A stretch of DNA of 45,525 bases from BRH-c25 sp012519325 (GTDB taxonomy: Bacteria; Bacillota; Clostridia; Lutisporales; Lutisporaceae): contig JBMNHZ010000015.1 of assembly GCA_050950645.1 (NCBI GenBank), positions 1-45,525 on the forward strand. The letters are read 5' to 3'. The translations under genes were made by a program, and so were the position numbers. The notes under the pieces were generated by a model. The model worked only from the letters and a program-made list of their open reading frames with translations, was not told the origin of the DNA and did not search any database. Position 1 is the stretch's first letter. Every line of letters begins with the position of its first letter. Shown here in pieces: positions 16,227 through 25,208 of this stretch.

Positions 16227-17616
16227 GCTTAAGGAAGAATGCGGGATAATAGGTATTTACGACAAAGGCAGCATGGAAATAGAAAACCTTACCTATTACG
16301 GCCTCATTGCCTTGCAGCACAGGGGACAGGAAAGTGCAGGGATTGCCGTCAACAGGGATGGGGTCATAACCTGCTATAAGGACATGGGACTGGTGTCTGA
16401 GGTTTTTGATGACAAGATACTGAGCTTGTTAAAGGGTGATATCAGTATCGGCCATGCAAGGTATTCAACAATAGAAAACAGCTTTGCCCACAATGCGCAG
16501 CCTCTTTTGGTCAAGTACAGGAAAGGGAGCATAGCCCTTGCCCATAACGGGAATCTGGTGAATGCGGGAGCATTGCGGGAGAAGCTGGAGGACCGGGGAA
16601 TGATTTTCACCACCACTATAGACAGCGAGGTTATTGCAGGCCTTATAGCGAGAAGCTGCAGCAACAGCATTGAGGAGGCCATACTGGATACCATGGACAT
16701 TATCCGGGGCTCATACTCCCTGGTGATAATGACCGGCGACAAGCTTATAGGAGTGAGGGACAAGCACGGCCTGAGGCCGCTGGTTATGGGAAGGGCAGGA
16801 AACGGTTATGTGCTGGCTTCCGAAACCTGCGCCCTTGATACCATAGGTGCAAGCTTCATAAGAGATGTCAGGCCGGGAGAAATCATCATAATAGATAAAA
16901 ACGGCATGAAGAGCATACAGTGCAAGCCAGCTGAGAAGCCTGCATGCTGCATATTCGAATACATTTATTTTGCAAGGCCGGACAGTGTGATGGATGGCAT
17001 AAGTATATACCAGGCAAGGGAAAAGGCAGGGAGGATACTGGCAGAGGAACAGCCTGTCGATGCGGATGTTGTTATCAGCGTACCCGATTCGGGGACCCCT
17101 GCGGCAATTGGCTATTCGCTACAGTCAGGAATTCCCTATGCAATAGGTTTGATAAAGAACAGATATATAGGAAGGACCTTCATACAGCCTTCTCATGTTA
17201 CAAGAGAAATAGGGGTAGCCTTAAAGCTGAACCCATTAAAGGCGAATATCGAGGGAAAGCGTGTGGTAATGGTTGATGACAGTATAGTAAGAGGCACTAC
17301 AAGCAGCAAGATTGTACAGGCACTGAAGGCTGCAGGGGCAAAAGAGGTTCACGTTAGAGTAAGCTCCCCTGTAATTGCCCATTCCTGTCATTTCGGAATA
17401 GAGACTTCAAACAGGGATGAACTTGTCGGTGCATCAAGCATATTGGAGGAAATAAGAGAAAAAATAGGAGCGGACAGCCTTGGGTATCTCAGCCATGACG
17501 GAATTCTCCGTTCGGTAGGAAGTACCGGAGAGGGTTTTTGCACCGCATGCTTCTCAGGAAAGTATCCTATGGATATATCAGAAAATTGCAGTAAGGATAT
17601 TTTCGGGAAAGAATAA
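16195..17616 (+). CDS. purF: Amidophosphoribosyltransferase
   Basis: Commits PRPP to purine synthesis by making phosphoribosylamine from PRPP and glutamine. The catalytic Cys is at residue 16 (EECGIIGIYDK), so a 15-residue propeptide must be removed, as in the Bacillus type. The glutaminase domain has LQHRGQESAGIAV and IGHARYSTIENS. The PRPP site is VVMVDDSIVRGTTSSKIV. Later cysteines (PACCIFEYIYF, AHSCHFGI, CTACFSGKYP) match the ligands of the structural 4Fe-4S cluster found in the oxygen-sensitive class. 473 residues, normal. AAGGAG precedes ATG 16195. Confidence 0.95.
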   Translation: MYNDILVKGDKLKEECGIIGIYDKGSMEIENLTYYGLIALQHRGQESAGIAVNRDGVITCYKDMGLVSEVFDDKILSLLKGDISIGHARYSTIENSFAHNAQPLLVKYRKGSIALAHNGNLVNAGALREKLEDRGMIFTTTIDSEVIAGLIARSCSNSIEEAILDTMDIIRGSYSLVIMTGDKLIGVRDKHGLRPLVMGRAGNGYVLASETCALDTIGASFIRDVRPGEIIIIDKNGMKSIQCKPAEKPACCIFEYIYFARPDSVMDGISIYQAREKAGRILAEEQPVDADVVISVPDSGTPAAIGYSLQSGIPYAIGLIKNRYIGRTFIQPSHVTREIGVALKLNPLKANIEGKRVVMVDDSIVRGTTSSKIVQALKAAGAKEVHVRVSSPVIAHSCHFGIETSNRDELVGASSILEEIREKIGADSLGYLSHDGILRSVGSTGEGFCTACFSGKYPMDISENCSKDIFGKE

Positions 17617-17647
17617 AAATAATGTTGAAACAGAGGTGTGGGACCCT

Positions 17648-18688
17648 ATGGATGAAAAGTTGACATACAAGGCTGCGGGAGTAGATGTGGAGGCAGGTTA
17701 CCGGGCGGTAAAGCTGATGAAGGAACACACTAAGCGCACAATTATACCCGGAGTGCTTGGGGATCTGGGCAGCTTCGGAGGTTTTTTCGAAATAGACAAG
17801 GAAAAATATAAGAATCCTGTTCTGGTTTCTGGAACTGACGGTGTAGGAACCAAGCTTCAGATTGCCTTTATGACAGGGAAGCATGACACCATCGGAATCG
17901 ATTGTGTGGCAATGTGTGTAAATGATGTAGCCTGCCACGGAGCAAAACCCCTGTTTTTTCTTGATTACATAGGAACAGGCAGGCTTATGCCTGATGTGGC
18001 GGCTGATATAGTAAAGGGAATATGCGACGGCTGTGTTGAAGCAGGCTGTGCATTAATCGGAGGGGAAACTGCAGAGATGCCGGGCTTCTATGAAGATGGG
18101 GAGTACGATCTGGCAGGTTTTGCAGTAGGCATTGTGGATAAGGAAAACGTAATAAACGGTTCCGGCATAAAAGAGGGGGATGTGCTGATAGGCATTGCTT
18201 CCAGCGGTATTCACAGCAACGGGTATTCCCTGGTGAGAAAGCTCTTTTTCGGGATAAACAAATTTGATGTAAACACCAGATTTGATGAATTGGAGGGCAC
18301 CCTTGGAGAAGAACTGCTGAAGCCTACAAAAATATATGTAAGGACAATACAGTCCCTGATTGCAAAGCACAGTATATACGGCATAGCTCACATTACCGGG
18401 GGAGGTTTCATAGAAAATATCCCAAGGACACTGCCTGCAGGGCTAAAGGCCCGGATAAACCTCGGAAGCTGGGATATCCCTCCCGTGTTCAAGCTGATGC
18501 AGAAGCTGGGAAGGATTGAAGACAAGGAAATGTTCAATACCTTCAATATGGGTATCGGATTGGTTCTGACAGCCGGGCAGCAGGATTCGGAAGAAATACT
18601 CAAAACCCTTGGGGAGCTGGGTGAAAAAGCCTATGTAATAGGCAGCGTTATCAAAGGTGAAGGGGGCGTGGAGTTTTGCGGAAGGTAA
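17648..18688 (+). CDS. purM: Phosphoribosylformylglycinamidine cyclo-ligase (AIR synthase)
   Basis: A 346-residue enzyme that closes the imidazole ring of FGAM to AIR with ATP. Family motifs are SGTDGVGTKLQIAF, GIDCVAMCVNDVACHGAKPL, LIGGETAEMPGFY, GIASSGIHSNGYSLVRK and ITGGGFIENIPRTLP. The start at ATG 17648 has AGAGGTG nine bases upstream. A GTG at 17636 falls inside that site. The 3' end overlaps purN by 13 bases. Confidence 0.95.
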   Translation: MDEKLTYKAAGVDVEAGYRAVKLMKEHTKRTIIPGVLGDLGSFGGFFEIDKEKYKNPVLVSGTDGVGTKLQIAFMTGKHDTIGIDCVAMCVNDVACHGAKPLFFLDYIGTGRLMPDVAADIVKGICDGCVEAGCALIGGETAEMPGFYEDGEYDLAGFAVGIVDKENVINGSGIKEGDVLIGIASSGIHSNGYSLVRKLFFGINKFDVNTRFDELEGTLGEELLKPTKIYVRTIQSLIAKHSIYGIAHITGGGFIENIPRTLPAGLKARINLGSWDIPPVFKLMQKLGRIEDKEMFNTFNMGIGLVLTAGQQDSEEILKTLGELGEKAYVIGSVIKGEGGVEFCGR

Positions 18689-19293
18689 GGATAGCTGTCC
18701 TTGTATCAGGAGGCGGGACAAACCTGCAGGCTTTGATTGATGCTGTAGACAAAGGCGATATCAGCGGGGAAATAGCGGCAGTGCTGTCTGACCGGGAAAA
18801 TGCCTATGGGCTGGAAAGGGCACGGAAGCACGGCATCAAAGCAATCTATATTGAAAGGAAACAGCTTGCCGAAAGGCTCATAACGGAACTTCAAAAGCTG
18901 AATATAGAACTGGTGGTCCTGGCAGGCTTTCTTTCCATACTTGACAGAGAGCTTGTAAAAGCCTATGAAGGGCGGATAATAAACATACATCCCTCACTGA
19001 TACCTTCCTTTTGCGGAATGGGCTTTTATGGGGAAAGAGTACATAAAGCCGCTTTGGAATATGGAGTAAAAGTATCTGGGACTACCGTCCATTTTGTGGA
19101 TGAAGGCACCGACAGCGGCCCGATAATACTACAGGAGGCTGTGCCGGTTTATTTTGACGATACTGCTGAGACCCTGGCTGCGAGAGTGCTTCAGGTGGAA
19201 CACAGGCTGCTGCCGGCTGCGGTTGGGCTGTTTTGTGAAGGAAGGCTCCGAATAGAGGGGCGAAAGGTTAATATACTAAAGAAAGAGGTGTGA
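18676..19293 (+). CDS. purN: Phosphoribosylglycinamide formyltransferase
   Basis: Transfers a formyl group from 10-formyl-tetrahydrofolate to GAR. Conserved parts are VLVSGGGTNLQALIDA at the N-terminus, the catalytic region INIHPSLIPSF (Asn and His) and GTTVHFVDEGTDSGPIILQE with the catalytic Asp. 205 residues, normal. The start is a TTG at 18676 inside the end of purM, so translation is likely coupled. Confidence 0.94.
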   Translation: MRKVRIAVLVSGGGTNLQALIDAVDKGDISGEIAAVLSDRENAYGLERARKHGIKAIYIERKQLAERLITELQKLNIELVVLAGFLSILDRELVKAYEGRIINIHPSLIPSFCGMGFYGERVHKAALEYGVKVSGTTVHFVDEGTDSGPIILQEAVPVYFDDTAETLAARVLQVEHRLLPAAVGLFCEGRLRIEGRKVNILKKEV

Positions 19294-19300
19294 TGCCGGT

Positions 19301-20842
19301 ATGATAAAGAGGGCACTTATAAGCGTTTCGGACAAAACCGGAATAGTTGATTTGGCAAAGGAACTGGTAAAGCAAGGAGTGGAGATAATATCCACCGGAG
19401 GCACTGCCAAGGCTCTTGAGGAGGCAGGAATAAAGGTCATTGGGATATCAGATATAACAGGCTATCCTGAGTGTCTTGACGGAAGGGTAAAGACGCTGCA
19501 TCCCAATATTCACGGCGGGCTTCTTGCAATAAGGGACAAGGCGGAGCATATGAACAAGCTTAGTGAGCTTGGGATTGAGACCATTGACATGGTGGTCGTC
19601 AATCTTTACCCCTTCAGAAAAACCATAGAAAAAGAAGGCGTGGAGCTTCCGGAAGCTATAGAAAACATAGATATCGGCGGACCTTCGATGCTCAGAGCCG
19701 CAGCCAAGAACTACAAGTATGTAACGGTTGTTGTGGATCCCAAGGACTATTCGAAGGTGCTTTCCGAAATCAGTAACAACGGAGATACAACTGAAGCAAC
19801 AAGGTTTGAGTTTGCTGCCAAGGTTTTTTCACATACCGCCAGCTATGATGCTTTGATAGGCAATTATTTATGGTCTAAGGCCGGATTACCGAAGTATCCG
19901 GAGACGGTGACCATGACCTTTGAGAAGGTACAGGATTTGAGGTATGGAGAAAATCCTCATCAAGGGGCAGCCTACTACAGGGAAATGAAAAAGGTCAGGG
20001 GAAGTATTGCCGAAGCAGTGCAGCTTCACGGCAAGGAGCTTTCCTTTAATAATATAAACGATGCAAATGCAGCTCTTGAAACCCTGAAGGAATTCGACGG
20101 GCCCGCGGTTGTTGCACTTAAGCATGCAAACCCCTGCGGAGTAGGTATCGGAAGTACCATATATGAGGCATATATGAAGGCCTATGAGGGGGATCCCGTA
20201 TCCATATTCGGAGGCATAATAGCCCTTAACAGGGAAGTGGATGAAAGGACGGCATCAGAAATCGGGAAAATATTTGTAGAAATAGTGATTGCACCCTCCT
20301 ATTCGGAAGAAGCCATGAAGGTTCTTACCGGCAGGAAGAACATCAGAATAATGAAGCTTGAGGGTATAAGCCGCAGGCCGGAAGCAGACATAGATATAAA
20401 AAAGGTGTCCGGCGGGCTGCTTATTCAGGATGCGGACTGGGCGGATTTTGACATGGACGATATTAATTATGTAACTGACAGAAAGCCTACTGAGAAGGAA
20501 ATGCAGGATATGCTTTTTGCATGGAAGGTAGTTAAGCATGTAAAATCCAATGCCATTGTGGTGGCAAAAGACGGTATGACTCTTGGTATAGGACCCGGCC
20601 AGACCAACAGGATATGGTCGGCGAATATGAGCCTTGAGCGTTCCGGAGAAAAGGCAAAGGGAGCCGTAATAGCCTCAGATGCGTTTTTCCCCTTCGGCGA
20701 TGTGGTGGAATCCGCCGCAAAGGCAGGAATAACGGCGATTATTCAGCCGGGAGGCTCCTTAAGGGATCAGGAGTCCATAGACGGATGCAACAAGCATGGA
20801 ATTGCGATGATATTTACTGGGGTGCGACATTTCAAGCACTAA
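19301..20842 (+). CDS. purH: Bifunctional AICAR transformylase / IMP cyclohydrolase
   Basis: Carries out the last two steps to IMP. The N-terminal cyclohydrolase domain (residues about 1-195) shows RALISVSDKTGIVDLAKELV, STGGTAKALEEAG and DGRVKTLHPNIHGGLLA. The C-terminal transformylase shows LRYGENPHQGAAYY, KELSFNNINDANAALE, VVALKHANPCGVGIG and, near the end, IIQPGGSLRDQESIDGCNKH. 513 residues, the usual length. Eight bases separate it from purN. Confidence 0.96.
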   Translation: MIKRALISVSDKTGIVDLAKELVKQGVEIISTGGTAKALEEAGIKVIGISDITGYPECLDGRVKTLHPNIHGGLLAIRDKAEHMNKLSELGIETIDMVVVNLYPFRKTIEKEGVELPEAIENIDIGGPSMLRAAAKNYKYVTVVVDPKDYSKVLSEISNNGDTTEATRFEFAAKVFSHTASYDALIGNYLWSKAGLPKYPETVTMTFEKVQDLRYGENPHQGAAYYREMKKVRGSIAEAVQLHGKELSFNNINDANAALETLKEFDGPAVVALKHANPCGVGIGSTIYEAYMKAYEGDPVSIFGGIIALNREVDERTASEIGKIFVEIVIAPSYSEEAMKVLTGRKNIRIMKLEGISRRPEADIDIKKVSGGLLIQDADWADFDMDDINYVTDRKPTEKEMQDMLFAWKVVKHVKSNAIVVAKDGMTLGIGPGQTNRIWSANMSLERSGEKAKGAVIASDAFFPFGDVVESAAKAGITAIIQPGGSLRDQESIDGCNKHGIAMIFTGVRHFKH

Positions 20843-20865
20843 GTTTAAGGCGCTTCGCCTTGAAC
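20843..20865 (+). other. Stem-loop between purH and purD
   Basis: A 10-bp stem with one wobble (20843-20852 with 20856-20865) and a CTT loop (core AAGGCG-CTT-CGCCTT) follows the purH stop at once. Only TCTTT follows it, so it may be a weak attenuator or an mRNA-stability element before purD rather than a full terminator. Confidence 0.5.
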
Positions 20866-20926
20866 TCTTTGCCTCTAATGCGTTAAACAGGTAAAATAAG
20901 TAGTGATGCGGAAGGGAGGATAAAAC

Positions 20927-22186
20927 TTGAAGGTACTTGTAGTCGGAAGCGGCGGAAGGGAGCATACCCTTGTATGGAAGATAGCACAGAGCAAGCTGGT
21001 GAATAAAGTTTACTGCGCACCGGGAAACGGTGGAATTGCTGAACTTGCCGAATGTGTGGATATAAAGGCCGACGACATTGACGGACTTTTAGAATTTGCC
21101 CGGGCCGAAGGAATCGGACTTACAGTGGTGGGCCCGGAGGCACCTTTGAGTCTGGGCATTGTAGATTGTTTTGAGAAGAATGGCATGAGAATATTCGGGC
21201 CCTGCCGGAAGGGTGCAATGCTTGAAAGCAGTAAGGTATTTTCAAAGGACTTCATGATAAGAAACAAAATACCCACTGCAGCTTATAAGGTATATTATGA
21301 GCCTGGAAAGGCCAAAGCAGGGCTTGATGATTTCGGCTGTCCGGTAGTCATCAAAGCTGACGGTCTTGCGGCAGGGAAAGGTGTAATAATAGCTCAGACC
21401 AGAGAGGAGGCAATCTCTGCCATTGATGACATGCTTATTGGAAAGAAGTTTGGCGAAGCAGGTTCAAAGATTGTCATCGAGGAGTTTCTTGAAGGCAAAG
21501 AAGCTTCAATACTGGCTTTTGTTGATGGAAAAGCAGCAGTGCCCATGGTAAGCGCCCAGGATTACAAAAGGGCATTGGACAATGACGAAGGACTGAACAC
21601 AGGAGGGATGGGCGCAGTATCTCCCGCATTCCATTATGATAAAGCGACAGCTGAAGTGGTTGAAAGGGACATTATCCAGCGTACTGTAGATGCATTGAAA
21701 GCAGAAGGTATCTGTTATAAAGGAGTTTTGTACTTCGGAATCATGATAACCGAGAAGGGTCCCAAGGTATTGGAATACAACGCCAGGTTCGGGGATCCCG
21801 AGACAGAGGTTGTACTGCTGAGGCTTGAGTCGGACTTGATTGAAATAATGAACTCAGTAATAGACGGAAAGCTTGAAGCCCAGAAAATCCAATGGAAAGA
21901 GGAGCAGGCAGTTTGCGTAGTAATGGCTTCGGGAGGATATCCGGAGCATTACGAAAAGGGCTATGAAATAAAAGGCCTGGATAAAGCCGCTGAAATTGAC
22001 GGAGTAACGGTTTTTCATGCGGGAACAAAAAAGGCTTCCGGGAAAATTGTGACTGCCGGAGGCCGGGTGCTTGTAATAAGCGCCTTAGCAAAAAATTATG
22101 AACAGGCAAGAGACAGGGCATATAGCGCAATTCGCACCATAGCTTTTGAAAAAGCCCATTACAGAAAAGACATAGGGAAAAAATAG
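20927..22186 (+). CDS. purD: Phosphoribosylamine-glycine ligase
   Basis: An ATP-grasp enzyme that joins phosphoribosylamine and glycine to give GAR. Visible motifs are VLVVGSGGREHTLVWKI, VGPEAPLSLGIVD, the ATP-grasp core PVVIKADGLAAGKGVIIA, EEFLEGKEASILAFVDG, NTGGMGAVSPA and VLEYNARFGDPETEVVLLRL. 419 residues, normal. The start is TTG 20927 with GGGAGG upstream. Last gene of the pur cluster, followed by two terminators. Confidence 0.95.
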   Translation: MKVLVVGSGGREHTLVWKIAQSKLVNKVYCAPGNGGIAELAECVDIKADDIDGLLEFARAEGIGLTVVGPEAPLSLGIVDCFEKNGMRIFGPCRKGAMLESSKVFSKDFMIRNKIPTAAYKVYYEPGKAKAGLDDFGCPVVIKADGLAAGKGVIIAQTREEAISAIDDMLIGKKFGEAGSKIVIEEFLEGKEASILAFVDGKAAVPMVSAQDYKRALDNDEGLNTGGMGAVSPAFHYDKATAEVVERDIIQRTVDALKAEGICYKGVLYFGIMITEKGPKVLEYNARFGDPETEVVLLRLESDLIEIMNSVIDGKLEAQKIQWKEEQAVCVVMASGGYPEHYEKGYEIKGLDKAAEIDGVTVFHAGTKKASGKIVTAGGRVLVISALAKNYEQARDRAYSAIRTIAFEKAHYRKDIGKK

Positions 22187-22210
22187 AGTCCCGAAAGGGG
22201 CTTTATTTTT
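22187..22210 (+). terminator. Terminator after purD
   Basis: AGTCCC (22187-22192), tetraloop GAAA and GGGGCT (22197-22202) form a 6-bp stem with one wobble, followed by TTATTTTT. It starts immediately after the purD stop codon. Confidence 0.75.
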
Positions 22211-22270
22211 CTGTATATAATAAGATTCTTTTCTGACGGTATTTGTGATTAGCTGATCCGTTTAGATATA

Positions 22271-22296
22271 GGGCGGCTATCATTAGCCGCCCTTTT
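22271..22296 (+). terminator. Second, strong terminator after the pur cluster
   Basis: GGGCGGCTA (22271-22279), loop TCAT and TAGCCGCCC (22284-22292) form a perfect 9-bp GC-rich stem followed by TTTT. It backs up the terminator at 22187 and insulates the gene-poor region downstream. Confidence 0.85.
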
Positions 22297-22371
22297 GAAG
22301 TGACAGTTTGTCAAACGGTCAATTTATTGAAAAATCAATTCTCATCCTATGTTCTCAATTAATCCTGTTTT

Positions 22372-22521
22372 TTATGTAGAATCACCGTTTTCAAAAGTCT
22401 TGATCTCCTCATGATTCATATAAGAATTTACCAATTCCTCAGCATAGGCTTCTTCATTGTCGGGATCATAGTTTTCTGGAAACCAGTAGGGATTATATTT
22501 GTATTCATAGGTGCCAGCTTG
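22372..22521 (-). pseudogene. Possible 3' remnant of an unidentified gene
   Basis: A 49-codon open stretch on the minus strand has protein-like composition (includes YEYKYNPYWFPENYDPDNEE). It ends in TAA and is cut off upstream by an in-frame stop at 22522-22524, inside the palindrome GTTAACTAGTTAAC. No start codon with a ribosome site is visible. I do not recognise the protein. It could also be chance. Confidence 0.3.
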
Positions 22522-22847
22522 TTAACTAGTTAACTTATCCTATGAGTGAAAATCGGGATTTGAGTGTTTTAAAGGTTAAAGGTTTCGCCGTAACCTAATC
22601 CGGTATGCAGTAATTAACGGCTTTGAAGTAATATTAATATGGAAAAACTACAAAATTTTACATAAAATAACTTTGACTTATTATATAATATTATTAGACA
22701 TCTGCAGGTATCAAATTACAAAGGCTCTTGTTGCTCTAGAGTATTGTTGGGGTTGGACAAAAATCCATGTGAATTTCTTATAATCGCTAAGCTTATGAAG
22801 GGATAAATTGTATGGTAAAATAAGGCGAAGGGAAGCTTATATGATAA

Positions 22848-22946
22848 GGGATAAGTGACAGGCACGAAGGTTATTCTGCAGTTAAAGACTATGTTATAGA
22901 TGTTGATTCGAAACTAAATGAGCATGAAGTGGTTTTAAAAAGGTGA
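22848..22946 (+). pseudogene. Possible 32-codon gene-end remnant
   Basis: An open stretch after an in-frame TAA (22845-22847) reads GISDRHEGYSAVKDYVIDVD and continues for 12 more residues to TGA. It is strongly hydrophilic and protein-like, but has no start codon or ribosome site. Unrecognised. Together with the remnant at 22372 it hints at a deleted gene between purD and the helicase. Confidence 0.25.
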
Positions 22947-23057
22947 AATAGAAAGTTAGTTATCAGTCTGCTGATAGTGCTTGTTATGGCACTATTTTTT
23001 ATTCTCTGCAGATGCGTTATAATAGTATGTAACAAAAAAAAACTACCGGAGGTACTG

Positions 23058-24983
23058 ATGAATTATTTGGAGAACCTGAATGAAAGACAAAGAGAAGCAG
23101 TGCTGCATACCGAAGGACCCCTTCTGATATTTGCAGGCGCAGGAAGCGGAAAGACCAGAGTACTTACGTACAGGATAGCTTATTTGATAGATGAAAAGGA
23201 TGTATATCCATCAAATATACTTGCAATAACCTTCACCAACAAAGCAGCCAGGGAGATGAAGGAAAGAGTACATGGGCTTATTGGCAATACCGATAATATG
23301 TGGATTTCTACTTTTCATTCCGCCTGTGTGAGAATACTGAGAAAAAATGTAGAAAGCCTGAAGAATTATAAAAAAAATTTCGTGATATATGATACAAAGG
23401 ATCAGGAGGCACTTATAAAGGAATGCCTTAAGGAATTAAACCTCAATGAGAAGAATTTTCCTTTCAGGGTTGTGTCTGCCGAAATATCAGCAGCAAAGGA
23501 CAGGCTTATGACTCCTCAGGAGTTTCATGACAAGAATATACATGATATTAGGAGACGAAAACTTGCGGATATATACATGCTGTACCAGAAAAAGCTGGAG
23601 AAAAACAATGCCCTGGATTTTGACGACATAATCAGCAAGACTGTGGAGCTTTTTAAACTGAATCTGGATATATTGGAATATTATCAGAATAAGTTCAGAT
23701 ACATTATGGTGGATGAATACCAGGATACAAACTTCAGCCAGTATACATTCATCAGGCTTCTTGCCGGGCAGCACAGGAATATTTGTGTCGTAGGGGATGA
23801 TGACCAGGGAATATACAGCTTCAGGGGAGCCGATATCGGCAATATACTTAACTTCGAGAAGGATTTCCCGGGAGCTAAGGTGGTCAAACTGGAGCAAAAC
23901 TACCGATCCACTGAAACAATACTGGAAGCTGCCAACGCGGTTATAAGCAACAACTACGGCAGGAAGAGCAAGAAACTGTGGACCGACAAGGGTACAGGCC
24001 GTTCCATAATATATCACTATGCTGTAGATGAAAGGGAAGAGGCCAACTTCATCATGGATGAGGTTGAAAGGATGATAGCACAGGAAAACCGGGAGCTGGG
24101 AGAATTTGCGATATTGTATCGTACCAACGCCCAGTCCCGTGTCCTTGAGGAAGCCTGTATGTCCCATGGCTTGCCCTATAGGATAGTAGGAGGTTTCAAG
24201 TTCTATGACAGGAAGGAAGTAAAGGACATCATCGCTTATCTGAGGGTTATCCAGAATCCTGACGAGGATTTGAGCCTGAAAAGGATAATAAATGTACCCA
24301 AGAGAGGCATAGGGAATGCGACTCTGGAAGCAATATCCAAACATGCCCGGGCTACGGGAGACTCCATGTTCGGAGCCCTGCTGGATATCGACAGCGTTGA
24401 AGGAGTAGGGGCAAAGGCAAAAAAAGGAATCAAGGAATTTGTTAAGCTTATGAGCGGCCTTATGGGCATAGCAGAGACCCAAAGGGTATCGGTGCTTGTT
24501 AAGGAAGTTCTGGAACGTACGGGATATCTTGAGGAGTTTGAAAAGGGCGGAGATGAAGAATCCCTGACGAGAGCGGAGAATATCAAGGAGCTTTTATCGG
24601 CAACCTTTGAATTCGAGAAGTTGAATGAAAGTGCCTTATTGCCGGATTTTCTGGAACAAATGGCTCTTATGTCCGACATAGATACGGTGGAGGAAAACAA
24701 AGACGCTTTAATAATGATGACATTGCACAGTGCAAAAGGCCTTGAATTTCCGTTCGTATTCATATCGGGTATGGAGGAGGGGGTATTCCCCAGCCAGAGG
24801 TCATACTTTGATGAAAAGCAGATAAAGGAGGAAAGGCGGCTGATGTATGTAGGGATAACCCGCGCAAAGGAAAGGCTTTACCTGACAGCCGCATTTGAGC
24901 GCACATTATATGGAAATACTACCTACAATACAATCTCAAAATTCGTACGGGAGATTCCAAAGGAGCTATTGGTAAAGGTATAA
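23058..24983 (+). CDS. pcrA: UvrD/PcrA-type superfamily 1 DNA helicase
   Basis: A 641-residue 3'-5' DNA helicase used in repair and replication-fork maintenance. Motifs in order: the Q motif LNERQREAV, Walker A GAGSGKT (27-33), motif Ia ITFTNKAAREM, motif II DEYQD, motif III VVGDDDQGIYSFRGAD, motif IV EQNYRST, motif V MTLHSAKGLEF and motif VI ERRLMYVGITRAKERL. It ends shortly after motif VI (EIPKELLVKV), so it lacks the roughly 90-residue C-terminal extension of typical PcrA. The start is ATG 23058 with GGAGGT upstream. An earlier in-frame start would add an unlikely hydrophobic leader. Followed by ligA, a common pairing. Confidence 0.88.
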   Translation: MNYLENLNERQREAVLHTEGPLLIFAGAGSGKTRVLTYRIAYLIDEKDVYPSNILAITFTNKAAREMKERVHGLIGNTDNMWISTFHSACVRILRKNVESLKNYKKNFVIYDTKDQEALIKECLKELNLNEKNFPFRVVSAEISAAKDRLMTPQEFHDKNIHDIRRRKLADIYMLYQKKLEKNNALDFDDIISKTVELFKLNLDILEYYQNKFRYIMVDEYQDTNFSQYTFIRLLAGQHRNICVVGDDDQGIYSFRGADIGNILNFEKDFPGAKVVKLEQNYRSTETILEAANAVISNNYGRKSKKLWTDKGTGRSIIYHYAVDEREEANFIMDEVERMIAQENRELGEFAILYRTNAQSRVLEEACMSHGLPYRIVGGFKFYDRKEVKDIIAYLRVIQNPDEDLSLKRIINVPKRGIGNATLEAISKHARATGDSMFGALLDIDSVEGVGAKAKKGIKEFVKLMSGLMGIAETQRVSVLVKEVLERTGYLEEFEKGGDEESLTRAENIKELLSATFEFEKLNESALLPDFLEQMALMSDIDTVEENKDALIMMTLHSAKGLEFPFVFISGMEEGVFPSQRSYFDEKQIKEERRLMYVGITRAKERLYLTAAFERTLYGNTTYNTISKFVREIPKELLVKV

Positions 24984-25027
24984 CGCAGCCGGAGCTTCAA
25001 AGCCAGACACTTCTAAACTCGTTCCGG

Positions 25028-25067
25028 GCTGCATCAAAACTCGCTTCGCTCAAACAGTTGATGCAGC
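25028..25067 (+). other. Inverted repeat between the helicase gene and ligA
   Basis: GCTGCATCAA (25028-25037) pairs perfectly with TTGATGCAGC (25058-25067) around a 20-base centre that itself contains a small GC hairpin (GCTTCGC). It lies in a 225-base gap and no T tract follows. It may be a small interspersed repeat or an mRNA element. Confidence 0.45.
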
Positions 25068-25208
25068 TAATCCTTCACTTCGTTAAGAAGTTCTAGTGCT
25101 TCTCCGCAAGGCTGCTTATACAATAAATATACAAGCTTAATACATACAACCTTACTTCCTGATGTAATTTTGAAATAATAGTATTGCATATTGAGGGGAG
25201 GAATCAGA

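Larger units (their letters stand above)
22297..23057. other. Gene-poor stretch with coding remnants
   Basis: About 760 bases hold no complete gene. Two short stretches read like ends of genes (22372-22521 minus, 22848-22946 plus). There is a perfect 14-base palindrome GTTAACTAGTTAAC (22521-22534) and an imperfect direct repeat (AAGCTTATGAAGGGATAA at 22789-22806, and a variant with five extra bases at 22833-22854). I see no riboswitch or RNA gene I can name. The last part should contain the helicase gene promoter. Confidence 0.6.

Noticed and set aside
23487..24482. 331-codon minus-strand open frame inside the helicase gene
   Set aside because: It is opposite to conserved helicase motifs; the composition is that of an antisense shadow, rich in Tyr, Phe and Ile.
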